Positions 14,806-22,065 of a stretch of 64,000 bases of DNA are shown piece by piece. Below the pieces are notes generated by a model that was not told the DNA's origin, made no database searches, and saw nothing but the letters and a program-made list of their open reading frames with translations. The translations under genes were made by a program, and so were the position numbers. The DNA comes from an uncultured Prevotellaceae bacterium (GTDB lineage: Bacteria; Bacteroidota; Bacteroidia; Bacteroidales; Bacteroidaceae): the NCBI GenBank assembly GCA_902782305.1, contig CACZMV010000017.1:49528-113527 (forward strand), read 5' to 3'. Numbering within the stretch: the stretch's first letter is position 1; each line of letters starts with the position of its first letter.

Positions 14806-15084
14806 ATGCCAAAGTATTACGATTTTAAGGTGGCTGGTTATTACTTGTATTTTACTTCTTTCTGTGTTATAGAGTGTATGCATGTGCATGCAAGTGATAG
14901 TAAGCTGACAGAGGGAGGCTCTGCAAAGTTCTTCGTAAAGAACAATGGTGATACTGTACTCCAGAACCGTGGCATCCTCAATGATCGTGAGATTGCCAAG
15001 ATATCTGAGTTTATTAAGGATCATTATCAAGAGATGTACCTACGCTGGTCGCTGTATAGCGAAAAAGGGTATTACGAGAAGTGA
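14806..15084 (+). CDS. DUF4160-like protein (gene 3 of 3)
   Basis: This 92-residue protein carries the DUF4160 pattern: aromatic strand YYLYFTSF, then HVHAS, GSAKFFV, a QNRGILNDREIAKISEFI segment, and a C-terminal W. The HxH in the first strand is the family hallmark. It closes the unit; a half REP sequence and a 9-base CACGAATnT-type repeat follow. Role unknown. Confidence 0.72.
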   Translation: MPKYYDFKVAGYYLYFTSFCVIECMHVHASDSKLTEGGSAKFFVKNNGDTVLQNRGILNDREIAKISEFIKDHYQEMYLRWSLYSEKGYYEK

Positions 15085-15392
15085 TGGGATACCCGAACAC
15101 CGGGACAGGTACGTGTTTCACCAACGAACACGAATCTCACGAATTTAACGAATAGAGGTATAATACACAAGATTAGAAATAAAATAACTCGCGCAAAATA
15201 TGGCAAGGTGTTTTTCGTGTCGTCGTTCCCCAAATACGATGTAAGGAACGGAGGGTCTGGTTCATAATAGCAAACAAAAATACAATAGACTGGTAATATT
15301 TTTGTTAAATGATATTAATTTTAATAACACAAGTCGCATAATATTTGCAATTTGATATTAAAACTCGTATCTTTACATCGTATTTTTGATTT
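15085..15392. other. Spacer with half REP, CACGAAT repeat and HicB promoter
   Basis: A half REP unit (CGAACACCGGGACAGGTACG) lies at 15094-15122, followed by ACGAAC-ACGAATCTC-ACGAATTTA-ACGAAT (about 15123-15152), a roughly 9-base repeat whose parts recur at 15833-15856. A consensus promoter follows: TTTG at 15344-15347, 20 bases, TATCTTTA at 15368-15375. I see no HicA gene in the spacer. Confidence 0.6.
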
Positions 15393-15797
15393 ATGAAGAA
15401 GGTAAAAACAATCATCGAACGTGCCGGTGACGGGTCCTATAGTGTATATATGGACGCAGATGATATAAGCTATTTGATTACAGGCACTGGCAAGAATGCG
15501 GAGGAAGCCATTAATTCCTTCAAAATTAACTATGACGATATGAAGCGTTATTATGCAGAGGAAGGCAAAGAATTCGAAGAAGTTGAGTTCGTATACGAAT
15601 ACGATATGGCCTCATTCCTTTCCTATTACTGCAAGGCTTTTTCTCTGGCAGGACTGTCCAGAATAACTGGTGTCAATCAAGGTCAGTTAAGTCATTACGT
15701 CACAGGCCATCGAACTCCATCTGAAAGGACAAAACTCAAAATCCAAAATTCTATTCAGGAATTTGCGAAAGAGTTGAGCTTGGTTCATTTTCTATAA
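15393..15797 (+). CDS. HicB-like regulator with C-terminal HTH (orphan)
   Basis: This 134-residue protein has the HicB partial RNase-H fold at the N-terminus (GDGSYSVYMDADDISYLITG, then the AEEAINSF helix) and an XRE-type helix-turn-helix at the C-terminus (LAGLSRITGVNQGQLSHYVT). HicB proteins neutralise the HicA mRNA interferase and repress their own operon. No HicA-sized gene with the dsRBD-like fold is adjacent on either side, so it is an orphan antitoxin or a stand-alone regulator. A consensus promoter lies 18 bases upstream of the ATG, leaving a very short leader. Confidence 0.75.
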   Translation: MKKVKTIIERAGDGSYSVYMDADDISYLITGTGKNAEEAINSFKINYDDMKRYYAEEGKEFEEVEFVYEYDMASFLSYYCKAFSLAGLSRITGVNQGQLSHYVTGHRTPSERTKLKIQNSIQEFAKELSLVHFL

Positions 15798-15849
15798 GTA
15801 AGATTCGTGATAATTTAATCATTCACGTGCTTAACGAACACAAATCTCA

Positions 15850-15890
15850 CGAATAGAGGCAAAGGCCAGATGTGAAAGCATCTGCCTTTT
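15850..15890 (+). terminator. Terminator within a 41-base repeat, copy 2
   Basis: The hairpin GGCCAGATG-tgaaag-CATCTGCC with six T residues corresponds to the copy at 14162-14202 with two mismatches, including the 16 bases upstream of the stem. Confidence 0.75.
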
Positions 15891-15926
15891 TTGCGTAAGA
15901 AAGATGGGTAAATGAAAAAAAGTTTG

Positions 15927-15934
15927 TATATTTG
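15927..15934 (+). promoter_or_regulatory. -7 promoter element of sod, TATATTTG
   Basis: The element lies 28 bases before the sod start and 36 bases after the preceding terminator, so it is the only space available for a promoter. No -33 match is seen. Confidence 0.55.
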
Positions 15935-15961
15935 CAAACAGAATCACTAAAAACTGAAAAT

Positions 15962-16549
15962 ATGGGAAAGATTGAATTGATGGTATTGCCGTATGCGATG
16001 GATGCATTGGAGCCAGTGATAAGCAGAGAGACGCTGGAGTTTCATCACGGGAAACATCTGGCGGGGTATGTGAATAACCTGAATGGGCTGTTGGAAGGGA
16101 GCCCGTTGGTGGGATTGTCCTTAGAGGAGATGGTGTGCAAGGCTGAGGGCGGCATGTTGAATAATGCTGGGCAGATATTGAACCATAATCTGTATTTTGG
16201 ACAGTTTTGTGCACCTAAGGCTGACAATAAGCCTACGGGAAGGTTGGCCGAGGCTATCGTGCGTGACTTTGGGTCGTTCGAGGCCTTTAAGGAGGCATTC
16301 CAGAAGGGTGGGGCAACGTTGTTTGGCTCAGGCTGGGTATGGCTGTCGGCAGATAAGGATGGCAAGCTGGTTATCACTCAGGAGGCGAATGCAGCGAATC
16401 CCATTCAGAAGGGCTTGAAGCCGCTGTTGACCTTCGACGTGTGGGAGCATGCGTACTACCTGGATTATCAGAACCGCAGGCCTGACCACTTGGCTGCGCT
16501 GTGGCAGATTGTGGATTGGGAGGTGATTGAGATGAGGTATGATGGCTGA
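15962..16549 (+). CDS. sodB: Superoxide dismutase, Fe/Mn family
   Basis: This 195-residue enzyme converts superoxide to hydrogen peroxide and oxygen in the cytoplasm. All four metal ligands are visible: His in FHHGKHLAGYVNN, His in LNHNLYF, and Asp and His in DVWEHAYYLDYQNRR. I chose the ATG at 15962 (MGKIELM) because an upstream in-frame start at 15932 would lie inside the -7 promoter element. Its end and the next start (16541-16568) are made of 7-base units GATGGCT, GATGGAA, GAGGGAA, GATGTTA. Metal preference (Fe, Mn or cambialistic) cannot be decided by eye. Confidence 0.93.
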   Translation: MGKIELMVLPYAMDALEPVISRETLEFHHGKHLAGYVNNLNGLLEGSPLVGLSLEEMVCKAEGGMLNNAGQILNHNLYFGQFCAPKADNKPTGRLAEAIVRDFGSFEAFKEAFQKGGATLFGSGWVWLSADKDGKLVITQEANAANPIQKGLKPLLTFDVWEHAYYLDYQNRRPDHLAALWQIVDWEVIEMRYDG

Positions 16550-16567
16550 TGGAAGAGGGAAGATGTT

Positions 16568-16798
16568 ATGGATCAAGAAACACGTTGGCTGACACGGTAT
16601 AAGGAGGTGATGGCGTTTATTGAGGCCAATCACAGGAACCCGTCGAAACATAGGATTGAGGAACATGATATGCTGAATTGGGTGAAGGCTAACCGAAAAC
16701 AACTCAATGCTGGTAAGATGAAACCTAGTAGGGTGGAGATGTTTAATATACTTCTTGAATTAATAGAAAAGTATAAACGTATCAACCAATATCAGTGA
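16568..16798 (+). CDS. Stand-alone helicase-associated (HA) domain protein, second copy
   Basis: This 76-residue paralogue of the protein at 3046-3276 has the same length and the same end points (MDQETRWLTRYKEV ... KYKRINQYQ). The HA-domain aromatics are kept (W6-type, Y, F, W) as is HRNPSKH. It lies 18 bases after sodB and could be read from the same transcript. With its paralogue it brackets the defence and lysis gene region, which could mean duplication of a flanking unit or independent acquisition of the same small gene. Confidence 0.72.
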   Translation: MDQETRWLTRYKEVMAFIEANHRNPSKHRIEEHDMLNWVKANRKQLNAGKMKPSRVEMFNILLELIEKYKRINQYQ

Positions 16799-17157
16799 TT
16801 GCAACATCTTTCTTCGAAGAAAGAAGCAAAGAAGGTTGTTTATTCATTTTCTCGCTCGCTCCGAGAAAACGAACCAAAAGAGGGGCGTTACCCCCAAGCC
16901 CCCTACATAGGGTGATGCAAACTCGAAGTCGCAGAAACCGACGACTTCTCCTGTGTTTTGGTATCGCGGGACGACGCGATGGTTTATTATATTGGCTGCG
17001 CGTAGATTAAACATAGTAACTATACCATCGGAAACACCGAGGGACGTGGGGGCGAGGAGCCTCCATAGATTAAGTCCCGACTAAGTTGGGACTAAGTCGG
17101 GAAAATGCTGTTTAGCAATAGAGTGGGCGATGGCATGGATAATGCGGGAACAGGGGA
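16799..17157. other. Non-coding stretch with palindromes
   Basis: No convincing gene is present. Notable items are a TCCCGACT / AGTCGGGA inverted repeat at 17075-17102, a small ATCGCG-ggacga-CGCGAT hairpin near 16963-16981, and a half REP (GGGAACAGGGGACAGG) at 17146-17161 at the junction with the duplicated gene fragment. A short open frame at 16795-17010 has no protein-like composition. Confidence 0.5.
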
Positions 17158-17255
17158 CAGGTCTATTGGAGGGTGCTGAAAAACCGCCTAAAGAAGGAGG
17201 GTAATGAAACCGTTACAAATTGTAACGCTTTGAAAATGCTCGCACCAGACGGCAA
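17158..17255 (+). pseudogene. 98-base duplicate fragment of the BRO/DinD-like gene
   Basis: Bases 17158-17255 match 17614-17711, within the downstream gene, at 97 of 98 positions (one G/A difference). The fragment would encode QVYWRVLKNRLKKEG and onward to APDGK but has no start or stop of its own. Both edges abut REP sequence: a half REP ending ...GGGGACAGG on the left and a full REP starting 2 bases to the right. The sequence CAGGT is shared by the REP and the gene at the left junction. Confidence 0.85.
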
Positions 17256-17257
17256 AC

Positions 17258-17332
17258 CGAACAGGGGACAGGTACCTGTTTCATGGGTGGCTGCTTATTT
17301 TGGGTGAAACAGGTACCTGTCCCCGTGTTCGA
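17258..17332. repeat. REP palindrome unit 1
   Basis: CGAACAGGGGACAGGTACCT...TTCA is followed by a spacer and the inverted copy TGAAACAGGTACCTGTCCCC...TTCG. Each arm contains the smaller palindrome ACAGGTACCTGT. Related units lie at 18368-18430, 19265-19334 and 21255-21328. Confidence 0.85.
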
Positions 17333-17345
17333 CGAAATGGTAAAG

Positions 17346-17375
17346 GGTCGATGCAATAAGCATCGGCCTTTTTTT
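17346..17375 (+). terminator. Terminator-like hairpin
   Basis: GGTCGATGC-aataa-GCATCGGCC is followed by seven T residues. The stem is almost that of the gmd terminator at 2161-2189, although the flanking genes differ. Confidence 0.7.
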
Positions 17376-17443
17376 GTTCTTATGTTCTGAGGATTTTTGA
17401 AAGAAAATTTGGAAATTTTACGGCTAATTGAGAAAAAAGCCGT

Positions 17444-17451
17444 ATTTTTGC
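17444..17451 (+). promoter_or_regulatory. -7 promoter element TATTTTTG
   Basis: A TAnnTTTG match lies 33 bases before the ATG at 17485, after the terminator-like hairpin. Confidence 0.55.
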
Positions 17452-17484
17452 AAATAAAATATCACCTATATTTTGAAAAGAGTT

Positions 17485-18342
17485 ATGACTCAAAAACATA
17501 AAATACAATTATTTGAAGATAAGAAAGTTCGTACCGTATGGGATGACCAGGAGGAGAAGTGGTATTTCTCTATTGTGGACGTGTGCGGTGTATTGACAGA
17601 AAGTGATAATCCGCAGGTCTATTGGAGGGTGCTGAAAAACCGCCTGAAGAAGGAGGGTAATGAAACCGTTACAAATTGTAACGCTTTGAAAATGCTCGCA
17701 CCAGACGGCAAGATGCGCTTCACAGACGTGGCTGACATGGAACAGCTATTCCGCCTTATACAGTCCATCCCTTCTAAGAAAGCTGAGCCTTTTAAAGAAT
17801 GGATGGCTGAGGTGGCTGCAAAGCGTATAGACCAGATGCAGGATCCTGAGTTGAATTTCGAACAGGCTTACGAGGACTATCGTCGTTTGGGATATTCTGA
17901 CAAATGGATAAACCAGCGGTTGCGCTCAATAGAGGTACGCAAGGAACTTACCGACGAATGGGATAGGGCTGGTGTGAAAGATGGTCAGCAATATGCATCG
18001 CTGACGGATATCATTACCCGTGGCTGGAGTGGTAAGACAACCAGGCAGTATAAACAGTATAAGGGTCTGAAGAAGGAAAGTTTGCGGGATAACATGACTA
18101 ATATTGAACTGGCCCTGAACACGCTAGCGGAGGCATCGGCTACGGAGATCAGCAAGGCGAAGAATCCTAGGGGTTTTAAGCAGAGTGCAGAGGTGGCCCG
18201 AAAAGGTGGTGAGATTGCTGGTGACGCCAGGAAGAAACTTGAGAGGCAGATTGGGCATTCGGTAGTGACGAAGGATAAGGCCTTGGATTATCTGCCGCCA
18301 GCAGATAGATGGGGAGCTTTGCCTGAGGAGGAAGATGAGTAA
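17485..18342 (+). CDS. BRO-N domain protein, DinD-like
   Basis: This 285-residue protein has an N-terminal BRO-N domain (IQLFEDKKVRTVWDDQEEKW, YFSIVDVCGVLTES, NRLKKEGNETV). Its C-terminal half resembles the DNA-damage-inducible protein DinD: RSIEVRKELTDEWDRAG, QYKGLKKESLRDNMTNIELA, then AEVARKGGEIAGDARKKLE. BRO-N proteins are frequent in phages and mobile elements as antirepressors; DinD of E. coli interacts with RecA. I chose the ATG at 17485; a TTG at 17473 is in frame. A piece of this gene is duplicated 350 bases upstream between REP sequences. A direct SOS link cannot be shown because no LexA-type site is recognisable. Confidence 0.72.
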   Translation: MTQKHKIQLFEDKKVRTVWDDQEEKWYFSIVDVCGVLTESDNPQVYWRVLKNRLKKEGNETVTNCNALKMLAPDGKMRFTDVADMEQLFRLIQSIPSKKAEPFKEWMAEVAAKRIDQMQDPELNFEQAYEDYRRLGYSDKWINQRLRSIEVRKELTDEWDRAGVKDGQQYASLTDIITRGWSGKTTRQYKQYKGLKKESLRDNMTNIELALNTLAEASATEISKAKNPRGFKQSAEVARKGGEIAGDARKKLERQIGHSVVTKDKALDYLPPADRWGALPEEEDE

Positions 18343-18367
18343 ATCGAACACAGGCGCGAACACAGCG

Positions 18368-18430
18368 CGAACACAGGGACAGGTACCTGTTTCATCGCGA
18401 ACTCGAAACGGGTACCAGTCCCCGTGTTCG
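18368..18430. repeat. REP palindrome unit 2
   Basis: CGAACACAGGGACAGGTACC...TTTCATCGCGAACTCGAAAC...CAGTCCCCGTGTTCG. The right arm is degenerate (GGGTACCAGTCCCC). It is preceded by partial iterations CGAACACAGGCG, CGAACACAGCG. It lies 29 bases before the RAYT gene. Confidence 0.8.
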
Positions 18431-18459
18431 ACAGAACTGAAATAATCAATAGTTAAGCA

Positions 18460-19260
18460 ATGCCAAGACAAGCAAGAGAATCATCAGGAACAGGCATCTA
18501 TCACGTGATGATGCGGGGTGTAAATCACCAGAACATTTTCGAGGAACAGGAGGACTACTACCAGTTCCTCAATACATTGGACATGATGGCCCGTTCGTAT
18601 GAACCCGATGGAACGCCCTCGGGACGGAATTATACGTTATATGCCTATTGTCTGATGTCGAATCATATCCATCTGCTCATTCGCGAACGTGAGAATAATA
18701 TTGGGATGGCGATAAAAAGGATAGCTTCTTCGTATGTGTACTATTATAATCACAAGTATTCAAGAGACGGCCATCTGTTCCGCGAGCGTTTTAAGAGTGA
18801 GCCTGTGAACGATATGGCTTATTTCGTGACGCTTTTGAGGTATATACACCAAAACCCGGTGAAGGCTGGGATAGTGAACAGTGTGAGGGATTACGAGTTC
18901 AGCAGTTGGCGTGAATACGAAGACAAAAACAGTACGCTGTTCCCTTTGTGTGACACTCAAACTGTTTTGAACCGCATGTCATTTGATGACCTGAACGACC
19001 TGGTGAATAATCCCTTGACCGATGATGTGTCTTGCATTGAAATAGAAGATGTCTCTAAAGGCCGTCCATCGGATGATCAGGTAATGGGGCTGATTAAAGA
19101 AAGGACTGGCGCCACGAACAGCAACGCATTTATGCAATTGCCGGATGACATAAAAAGGCCGATACTGATGGAATTGAAGGGTAGGGGTGCTTCCCTGCGC
19201 CAATTGGAGAGATTGACGGGAATCGGGAAAAGCGTGATATATCGTTTAAGTCGAATATAG
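18460..19260 (+). CDS. REP-associated tyrosine transposase (RAYT, Y1/HUH family)
   Basis: This 266-residue single-strand transposase of the TnpA-REP (RAYT) group is thought to recognise and mobilise REP palindromes. The N-terminal MPRQARESSGTGIYHVMMRG is diagnostic. The HUH metal motif is SNHIHLLI, followed by a tyrosine-rich helix (SSYVYYYNHKYS) holding the nucleophile, and RYIHQNPVKAGIV. The C-terminal helix-turn-helix (GASLRQLERLTGIGKSVIYR) is usual for this group. REP units flank it at 18368-18430 and 19265-19334 and others lie within 2 kb; none are seen elsewhere in the window. All motifs are intact, so it may be active. Confidence 0.92.
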   Translation: MPRQARESSGTGIYHVMMRGVNHQNIFEEQEDYYQFLNTLDMMARSYEPDGTPSGRNYTLYAYCLMSNHIHLLIRERENNIGMAIKRIASSYVYYYNHKYSRDGHLFRERFKSEPVNDMAYFVTLLRYIHQNPVKAGIVNSVRDYEFSSWREYEDKNSTLFPLCDTQTVLNRMSFDDLNDLVNNPLTDDVSCIEIEDVSKGRPSDDQVMGLIKERTGATNSNAFMQLPDDIKRPILMELKGRGASLRQLERLTGIGKSVIYRLSRI

Positions 19261-19264
19261 TCAA

Positions 19265-19334
19265 ACACGGGGACAGGTACCTGTTTCACACATTTGCGAT
19301 GAAACGGGGATGAAACAGGTACCTGTCCCCGTGT
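19265..19334. repeat. REP palindrome unit 3
   Basis: ACACGGGGACAGGTACCTGT, spacer CACATTTGCGATGAAACGGG, then the inverted arm ending CCCCGTGT. The spacer is the same as in the unit at 21255-21328, so the two form a long near-identical pair around the FimB-like genes. Confidence 0.88.
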
Positions 19335-19339
19335 CCGGT

Positions 19340-20215
19340 TTAGAACGTGATATGGGTCTCGCCGGCCCAGTCGGTGTTCACCGTCACACCGCCAATGGTC
19401 GTCGATGACGAGCCGCTACCGTTAAAGAATGCACCTGTGAGCCACGTGATATAGTTCTGCTGCATCGGTACGTCAAATTGACGGTTGTACAACTCATTGC
19501 CCGCAGCATCCAGTCCCGTCACGGTCAGGTGAATGGTGCCCTCCACGTCATGCAGGAACGTATACAGGTCGAATTGCTTCTGCCCCGTCGTTACCGAGAA
19601 TTTCACGTCCTGCTTGCTGTTCACGCAGCCCAGTCCCGTGTTGGCATCAAATGCTCCGGAGCCGCCCGTGTAGTAGAACCGCATCTGTTTCACATCCGCC
19701 GGGAAGTCGTCGGTAATCACAAACCGGCACAGGGCCACAATGCGGTCCAGCGACACCTGAAAATCCATGGGCTCCGCACCTATCGTCACCACACCGCTAC
19801 AAAGGTACGTATCCGTATACCCCTGCGCATTCGTAAACTTGATGCACGTCGGGTCGGTCATCGTGGGGTTGCCGTTCGAACTGTGTCCTACGACCACCAC
19901 CTGATAGTCGCCCTCCTCCAGTTGGAACGAGGCCGTACCGAATTCCGCCGCATCGCTTGTCTGGTTCACCTGCTTCACACGCGTCCCGTCCAGGGTATAT
20001 ATCGCAAAGTTCAGTCGCTTACACATCGCAGAGGCCGGTTCCGCCACGCGTGTCAAGCTCCCAAATGGTGTCTTCTCCATCTCAAATACCGTCACCTTCA
20101 GGTTACCTTCAGGCTCGTCCGATTCCACACCCATCAGCGGCTTCTCGCACGACACCATCACGCTCAGCGCCACTATCGCACACACCGCGCATAAAGAAAA
20201 CAATCGTTTTTTCAT
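19340..20215 (-). CDS. FimB/Mfa2-like lipoprotein 2
   Basis: This 291-residue predicted outer-surface lipoprotein has a signal peptide (RLFSLCAVCAIVALSVMVSC) with the lipobox Cys at about residue 23. The rest is beta-rich, with the layout of FimB/Mfa2 fimbrial anchor or minor subunits: a first domain with LNFAIYTLDG and GDYQVVVVGHSSNG, then a second domain with LDRIVALCRFVITDDFP. It is the second gene of a two-gene minus-strand unit, 15 bases after its paralogue. No FimA-type major subunit is present, so these may anchor or cap another surface fibre. REP unit 3 begins 5 bases beyond its stop. Confidence 0.75.
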   Translation of the reverse strand: MKKRLFSLCAVCAIVALSVMVSCEKPLMGVESDEPEGNLKVTVFEMEKTPFGSLTRVAEPASAMCKRLNFAIYTLDGTRVKQVNQTSDAAEFGTASFQLEEGDYQVVVVGHSSNGNPTMTDPTCIKFTNAQGYTDTYLCSGVVTIGAEPMDFQVSLDRIVALCRFVITDDFPADVKQMRFYYTGGSGAFDANTGLGCVNSKQDVKFSVTTGQKQFDLYTFLHDVEGTIHLTVTGLDAAGNELYNRQFDVPMQQNYITWLTGAFFNGSGSSSTTIGGVTVNTDWAGETHITF

Positions 20216-20230
20216 CTGTTTGCGAATGAT

Positions 20231-21133
20231 TTAGAAGTTAACGGTATTGCCTTCAATCCAAGCCGTCTCAACCTGAAAAGCGGCCGACGATGCACTTGCC
20301 GTGAAGATTGCGCCAGTAAGTGTGGTCTGACGGTTACGTTTCAGTGGCACGCCGGGCACCGATTTGGTGAACAGCACATGGTTGTCTGCATCGAGCGCCT
20401 CAATGGTGATGGTCATCGTCTCTTCGTCAGTAGCGAGGAAGGCATAGTTGAGGACCCCGAGATGAACATTATCTGGTGCAACTGCCGTGTTGGTGAGTGA
20501 GAATCCATTATCATCGGTAGCCAGTCCCGAAGTGGGGTCAAAACTTTTGCTGCCGCCACCATAGGTAGTCCTGATTTTTGCCACCCCTGACGAAATTTGA
20601 TCCGTTGAAATGATATTCAACCGAGTAATGATACGATTCATCGTCACACTGGCATCCGCACCCGCAGCCGTTACCGTCACACTCTGCGAAGCACAGAACG
20701 TCTCACGTGGGCGTTCGCTCGTATAACCAGCTGCAGTAGGACTCGTCATCGTCAACACGTCACCATCGAAATAGCCTCTGGCAATAGCCACCATCGTGTA
20801 GGTTCCAATGGGCAGGTTGCACGAGAATTCACCAAAGGTAGTATAAGTCGTGTTGTCGCCTCGCAACTGTGTGTGCTTGTAGACCTCTGTCCCACCAGAA
20901 TAGAAAGCAAGGTCGATAGCTCCCACGCCAGTGTAACTTTCAGCAGTTTGTGCGGCTCGCGTAGTGCCACCCGACGCCATCTCCTCCTGCGTCACAGAGA
21001 ATCCGTTCACCCGCACCGTCACCGGCGCCAACACCTTCTCTGCGTTCGTCACTCCGTTGTCGCTCTCTATTGTTTCGTTGCTGCAGCTAACAGCAAACAG
21101 GCACAATGAAGCCCAAAACAAGATTTTCTTCAT
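20231..21133 (-). CDS. FimB/Mfa2-like lipoprotein 1
   Basis: This 300-residue lipoprotein (signal MKKILFWASLCLFAVSC, Cys about 17) shares organisation with the following gene: IDLAFYSGGTEVYKHTQL, a CNLPIGTYTMVAIARGYF strand-turn like GDYQVVVVGHSSNG, and TMNRIITRLNIIS matching LDRIVALCRFVITD. It is therefore the upstream paralogue of a tandem duplication. Family assignment to FimB/Mfa2 rests on lipobox plus this repeated strand pattern. Upstream (21134-21254) is an AT-rich leader without a clear promoter, then REP unit 4. Confidence 0.72.
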   Translation of the reverse strand: MKKILFWASLCLFAVSCSNETIESDNGVTNAEKVLAPVTVRVNGFSVTQEEMASGGTTRAAQTAESYTGVGAIDLAFYSGGTEVYKHTQLRGDNTTYTTFGEFSCNLPIGTYTMVAIARGYFDGDVLTMTSPTAAGYTSERPRETFCASQSVTVTAAGADASVTMNRIITRLNIISTDQISSGVAKIRTTYGGGSKSFDPTSGLATDDNGFSLTNTAVAPDNVHLGVLNYAFLATDEETMTITIEALDADNHVLFTKSVPGVPLKRNRQTTLTGAIFTASASSAAFQVETAWIEGNTVNF

Positions 21134-21254
21134 GTTTTTAAAATGATTAATTTAATTAATAATGTTATTTGTGATGTAAAAAAATCACCAACATAAATAA
21201 CAACTGATTCCCTTCTACGACCTCACTATGCACCGATTTTTAACAATTTTTACC

Positions 21255-21328
21255 GGACACGGGGACAGGTACCTGTTTCGCACATTTGCGATGAAACGGG
21301 GATGAAACAGGTACCTGTCCCCATGTCC
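21255..21328. repeat. REP palindrome unit 4
   Basis: GGACACGGGGACAGGTACCT...GCACATTTGCGATGAAACGG...CCCCATGTCC is nearly identical to unit 3 over the whole 70 bases, including the spacer. It is the last REP in the window. Confidence 0.88.
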
Positions 21329-21340
21329 GATTGAAAAAAA

Positions 21341-21372
21341 TTTGGTGGTGTGTTTTTTTATGCGTATCTTTG
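21341..21372 (+). promoter_or_regulatory. Consensus promoter of engB
   Basis: TTTG at 21341-21344, a 20-base gap, TATCTTTG at 21365-21372. The leader that follows (to 21468) is about 95 bases and contains GCACC-type motifs (GGCTGCACCTCAGCAATTG, TTGGCACCGACCTTGCAG), possibly a dispersed Bacteroidota element, but no second copy is in this window. Confidence 0.75.
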
Positions 21373-21468
21373 CAAAAAATTTGCGAGCTCGGGCTGCACC
21401 TCAGCAATTGAAATTCATTTCATTGCGTTCGGTTGGCACCGACCTTGCAGTCGATTTAGAGAAAAGGT

Positions 21469-22065
21469 ATGGAAATAAAGCAAGCTGAATTTTCGCTGTC
21501 GGCCCCGATGGTGTCGATGTGCCCGAAGGATACGAAGCCGGAATATGCGTTTATAGGAAGGTCGAATGTGGGGAAGTCGAGTCTGATCAACATGCTGACG
21601 AATAACAGGAAGTTGGCGAAGACGAGTGCGACACCGGGTAAGACGCTGTTGATCAACCACTTCATCATTAACAAGGAGTGGTATCTGGTAGACTTGCCGG
21701 GCTATGGCTATGCCAAGCGGTCGAAGAAGGAGGTGGACAAGCTGGACCAGATGATTCGCGGATATATTCTGCAGCGGGAACAGCTGGTGAACGTGTTCGT
21801 GTTGGTGGACATCCGACTGGAGCCTCAGAAAATAGACCTGGAATTCATCGAATGGCTGGGGGTGTCGGGCATCCCGTTCTCCATTGTGTTTACCAAGGCG
21901 GATAAGTTAACGCCCAACAAGGCGCGCCAGGCGATGGAGGCGTATCAAAAGAAGCTGGCAGAGACGTGGGAGGAGATGCCCCCGATGTTCCTGACGTCAG
22001 CAGAGAAAAAAGAAGGCAGAAACGAAGTTCTTAACTATATAGAAAAAATAAACGAGGAGTTATGA
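21469..22065 (+). CDS. engB: Ribosome-biogenesis GTPase EngB (YsxC/YihA)
   Basis: This 198-residue essential TrmE-Era family GTPase is needed for late 50S subunit assembly. G1 is [13 protein letters not shown]2 contains the ATPGKT threonine, G3 is [10 protein letters not shown]4 is FTKADKL and G5 contains TSA. The length is normal. It starts the core-gene block after the accessory region. The stop overlaps the start of the next gene by 4 bases (ATGA). Confidence 0.96.
   Translation: MEIKQAEFSLSAPMVSMCPKDTKPEYAFIGRSNVGKSSLINMLTNNRKLAKTSATPGKTLLINHFIINKEWYLVDLPGYGYAKRSKKEVDKLDQMIRGYILQREQLVNVFVLVDIRLEPQKIDLEFIEWLGVSGIPFSIVFTKADKLTPNKARQAMEAYQKKLAETWEEMPPMFLTSAEKKEGRNEVLNYIEKINEEL

Noticed and set aside
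15393-15797. Complete HicAB toxin-antitoxin pair
   Set aside because: Only the HicB-like protein is present. I searched both strands of the flanking 300 bases by eye for a short HicA-type frame and found none.
16795-17010. 71-codon open frame after the second HA-domain gene
   Set aside because: Its composition (Arg/Ser/Leu-rich, no domain), and its overlap with a palindrome-rich non-coding stretch argue against coding.
19478-20194. 238-codon plus-strand frame opposite a FimB-like gene
   Set aside because: Arg/His-rich translation without domains, fully antisense to a lipoprotein gene with a convincing signal peptide.
21373-21468. Riboswitch in the engB leader
   Set aside because: The leader has repeated GCACC motifs but I cannot match it to any known riboswitch core, and engB is not a typical riboswitch target.
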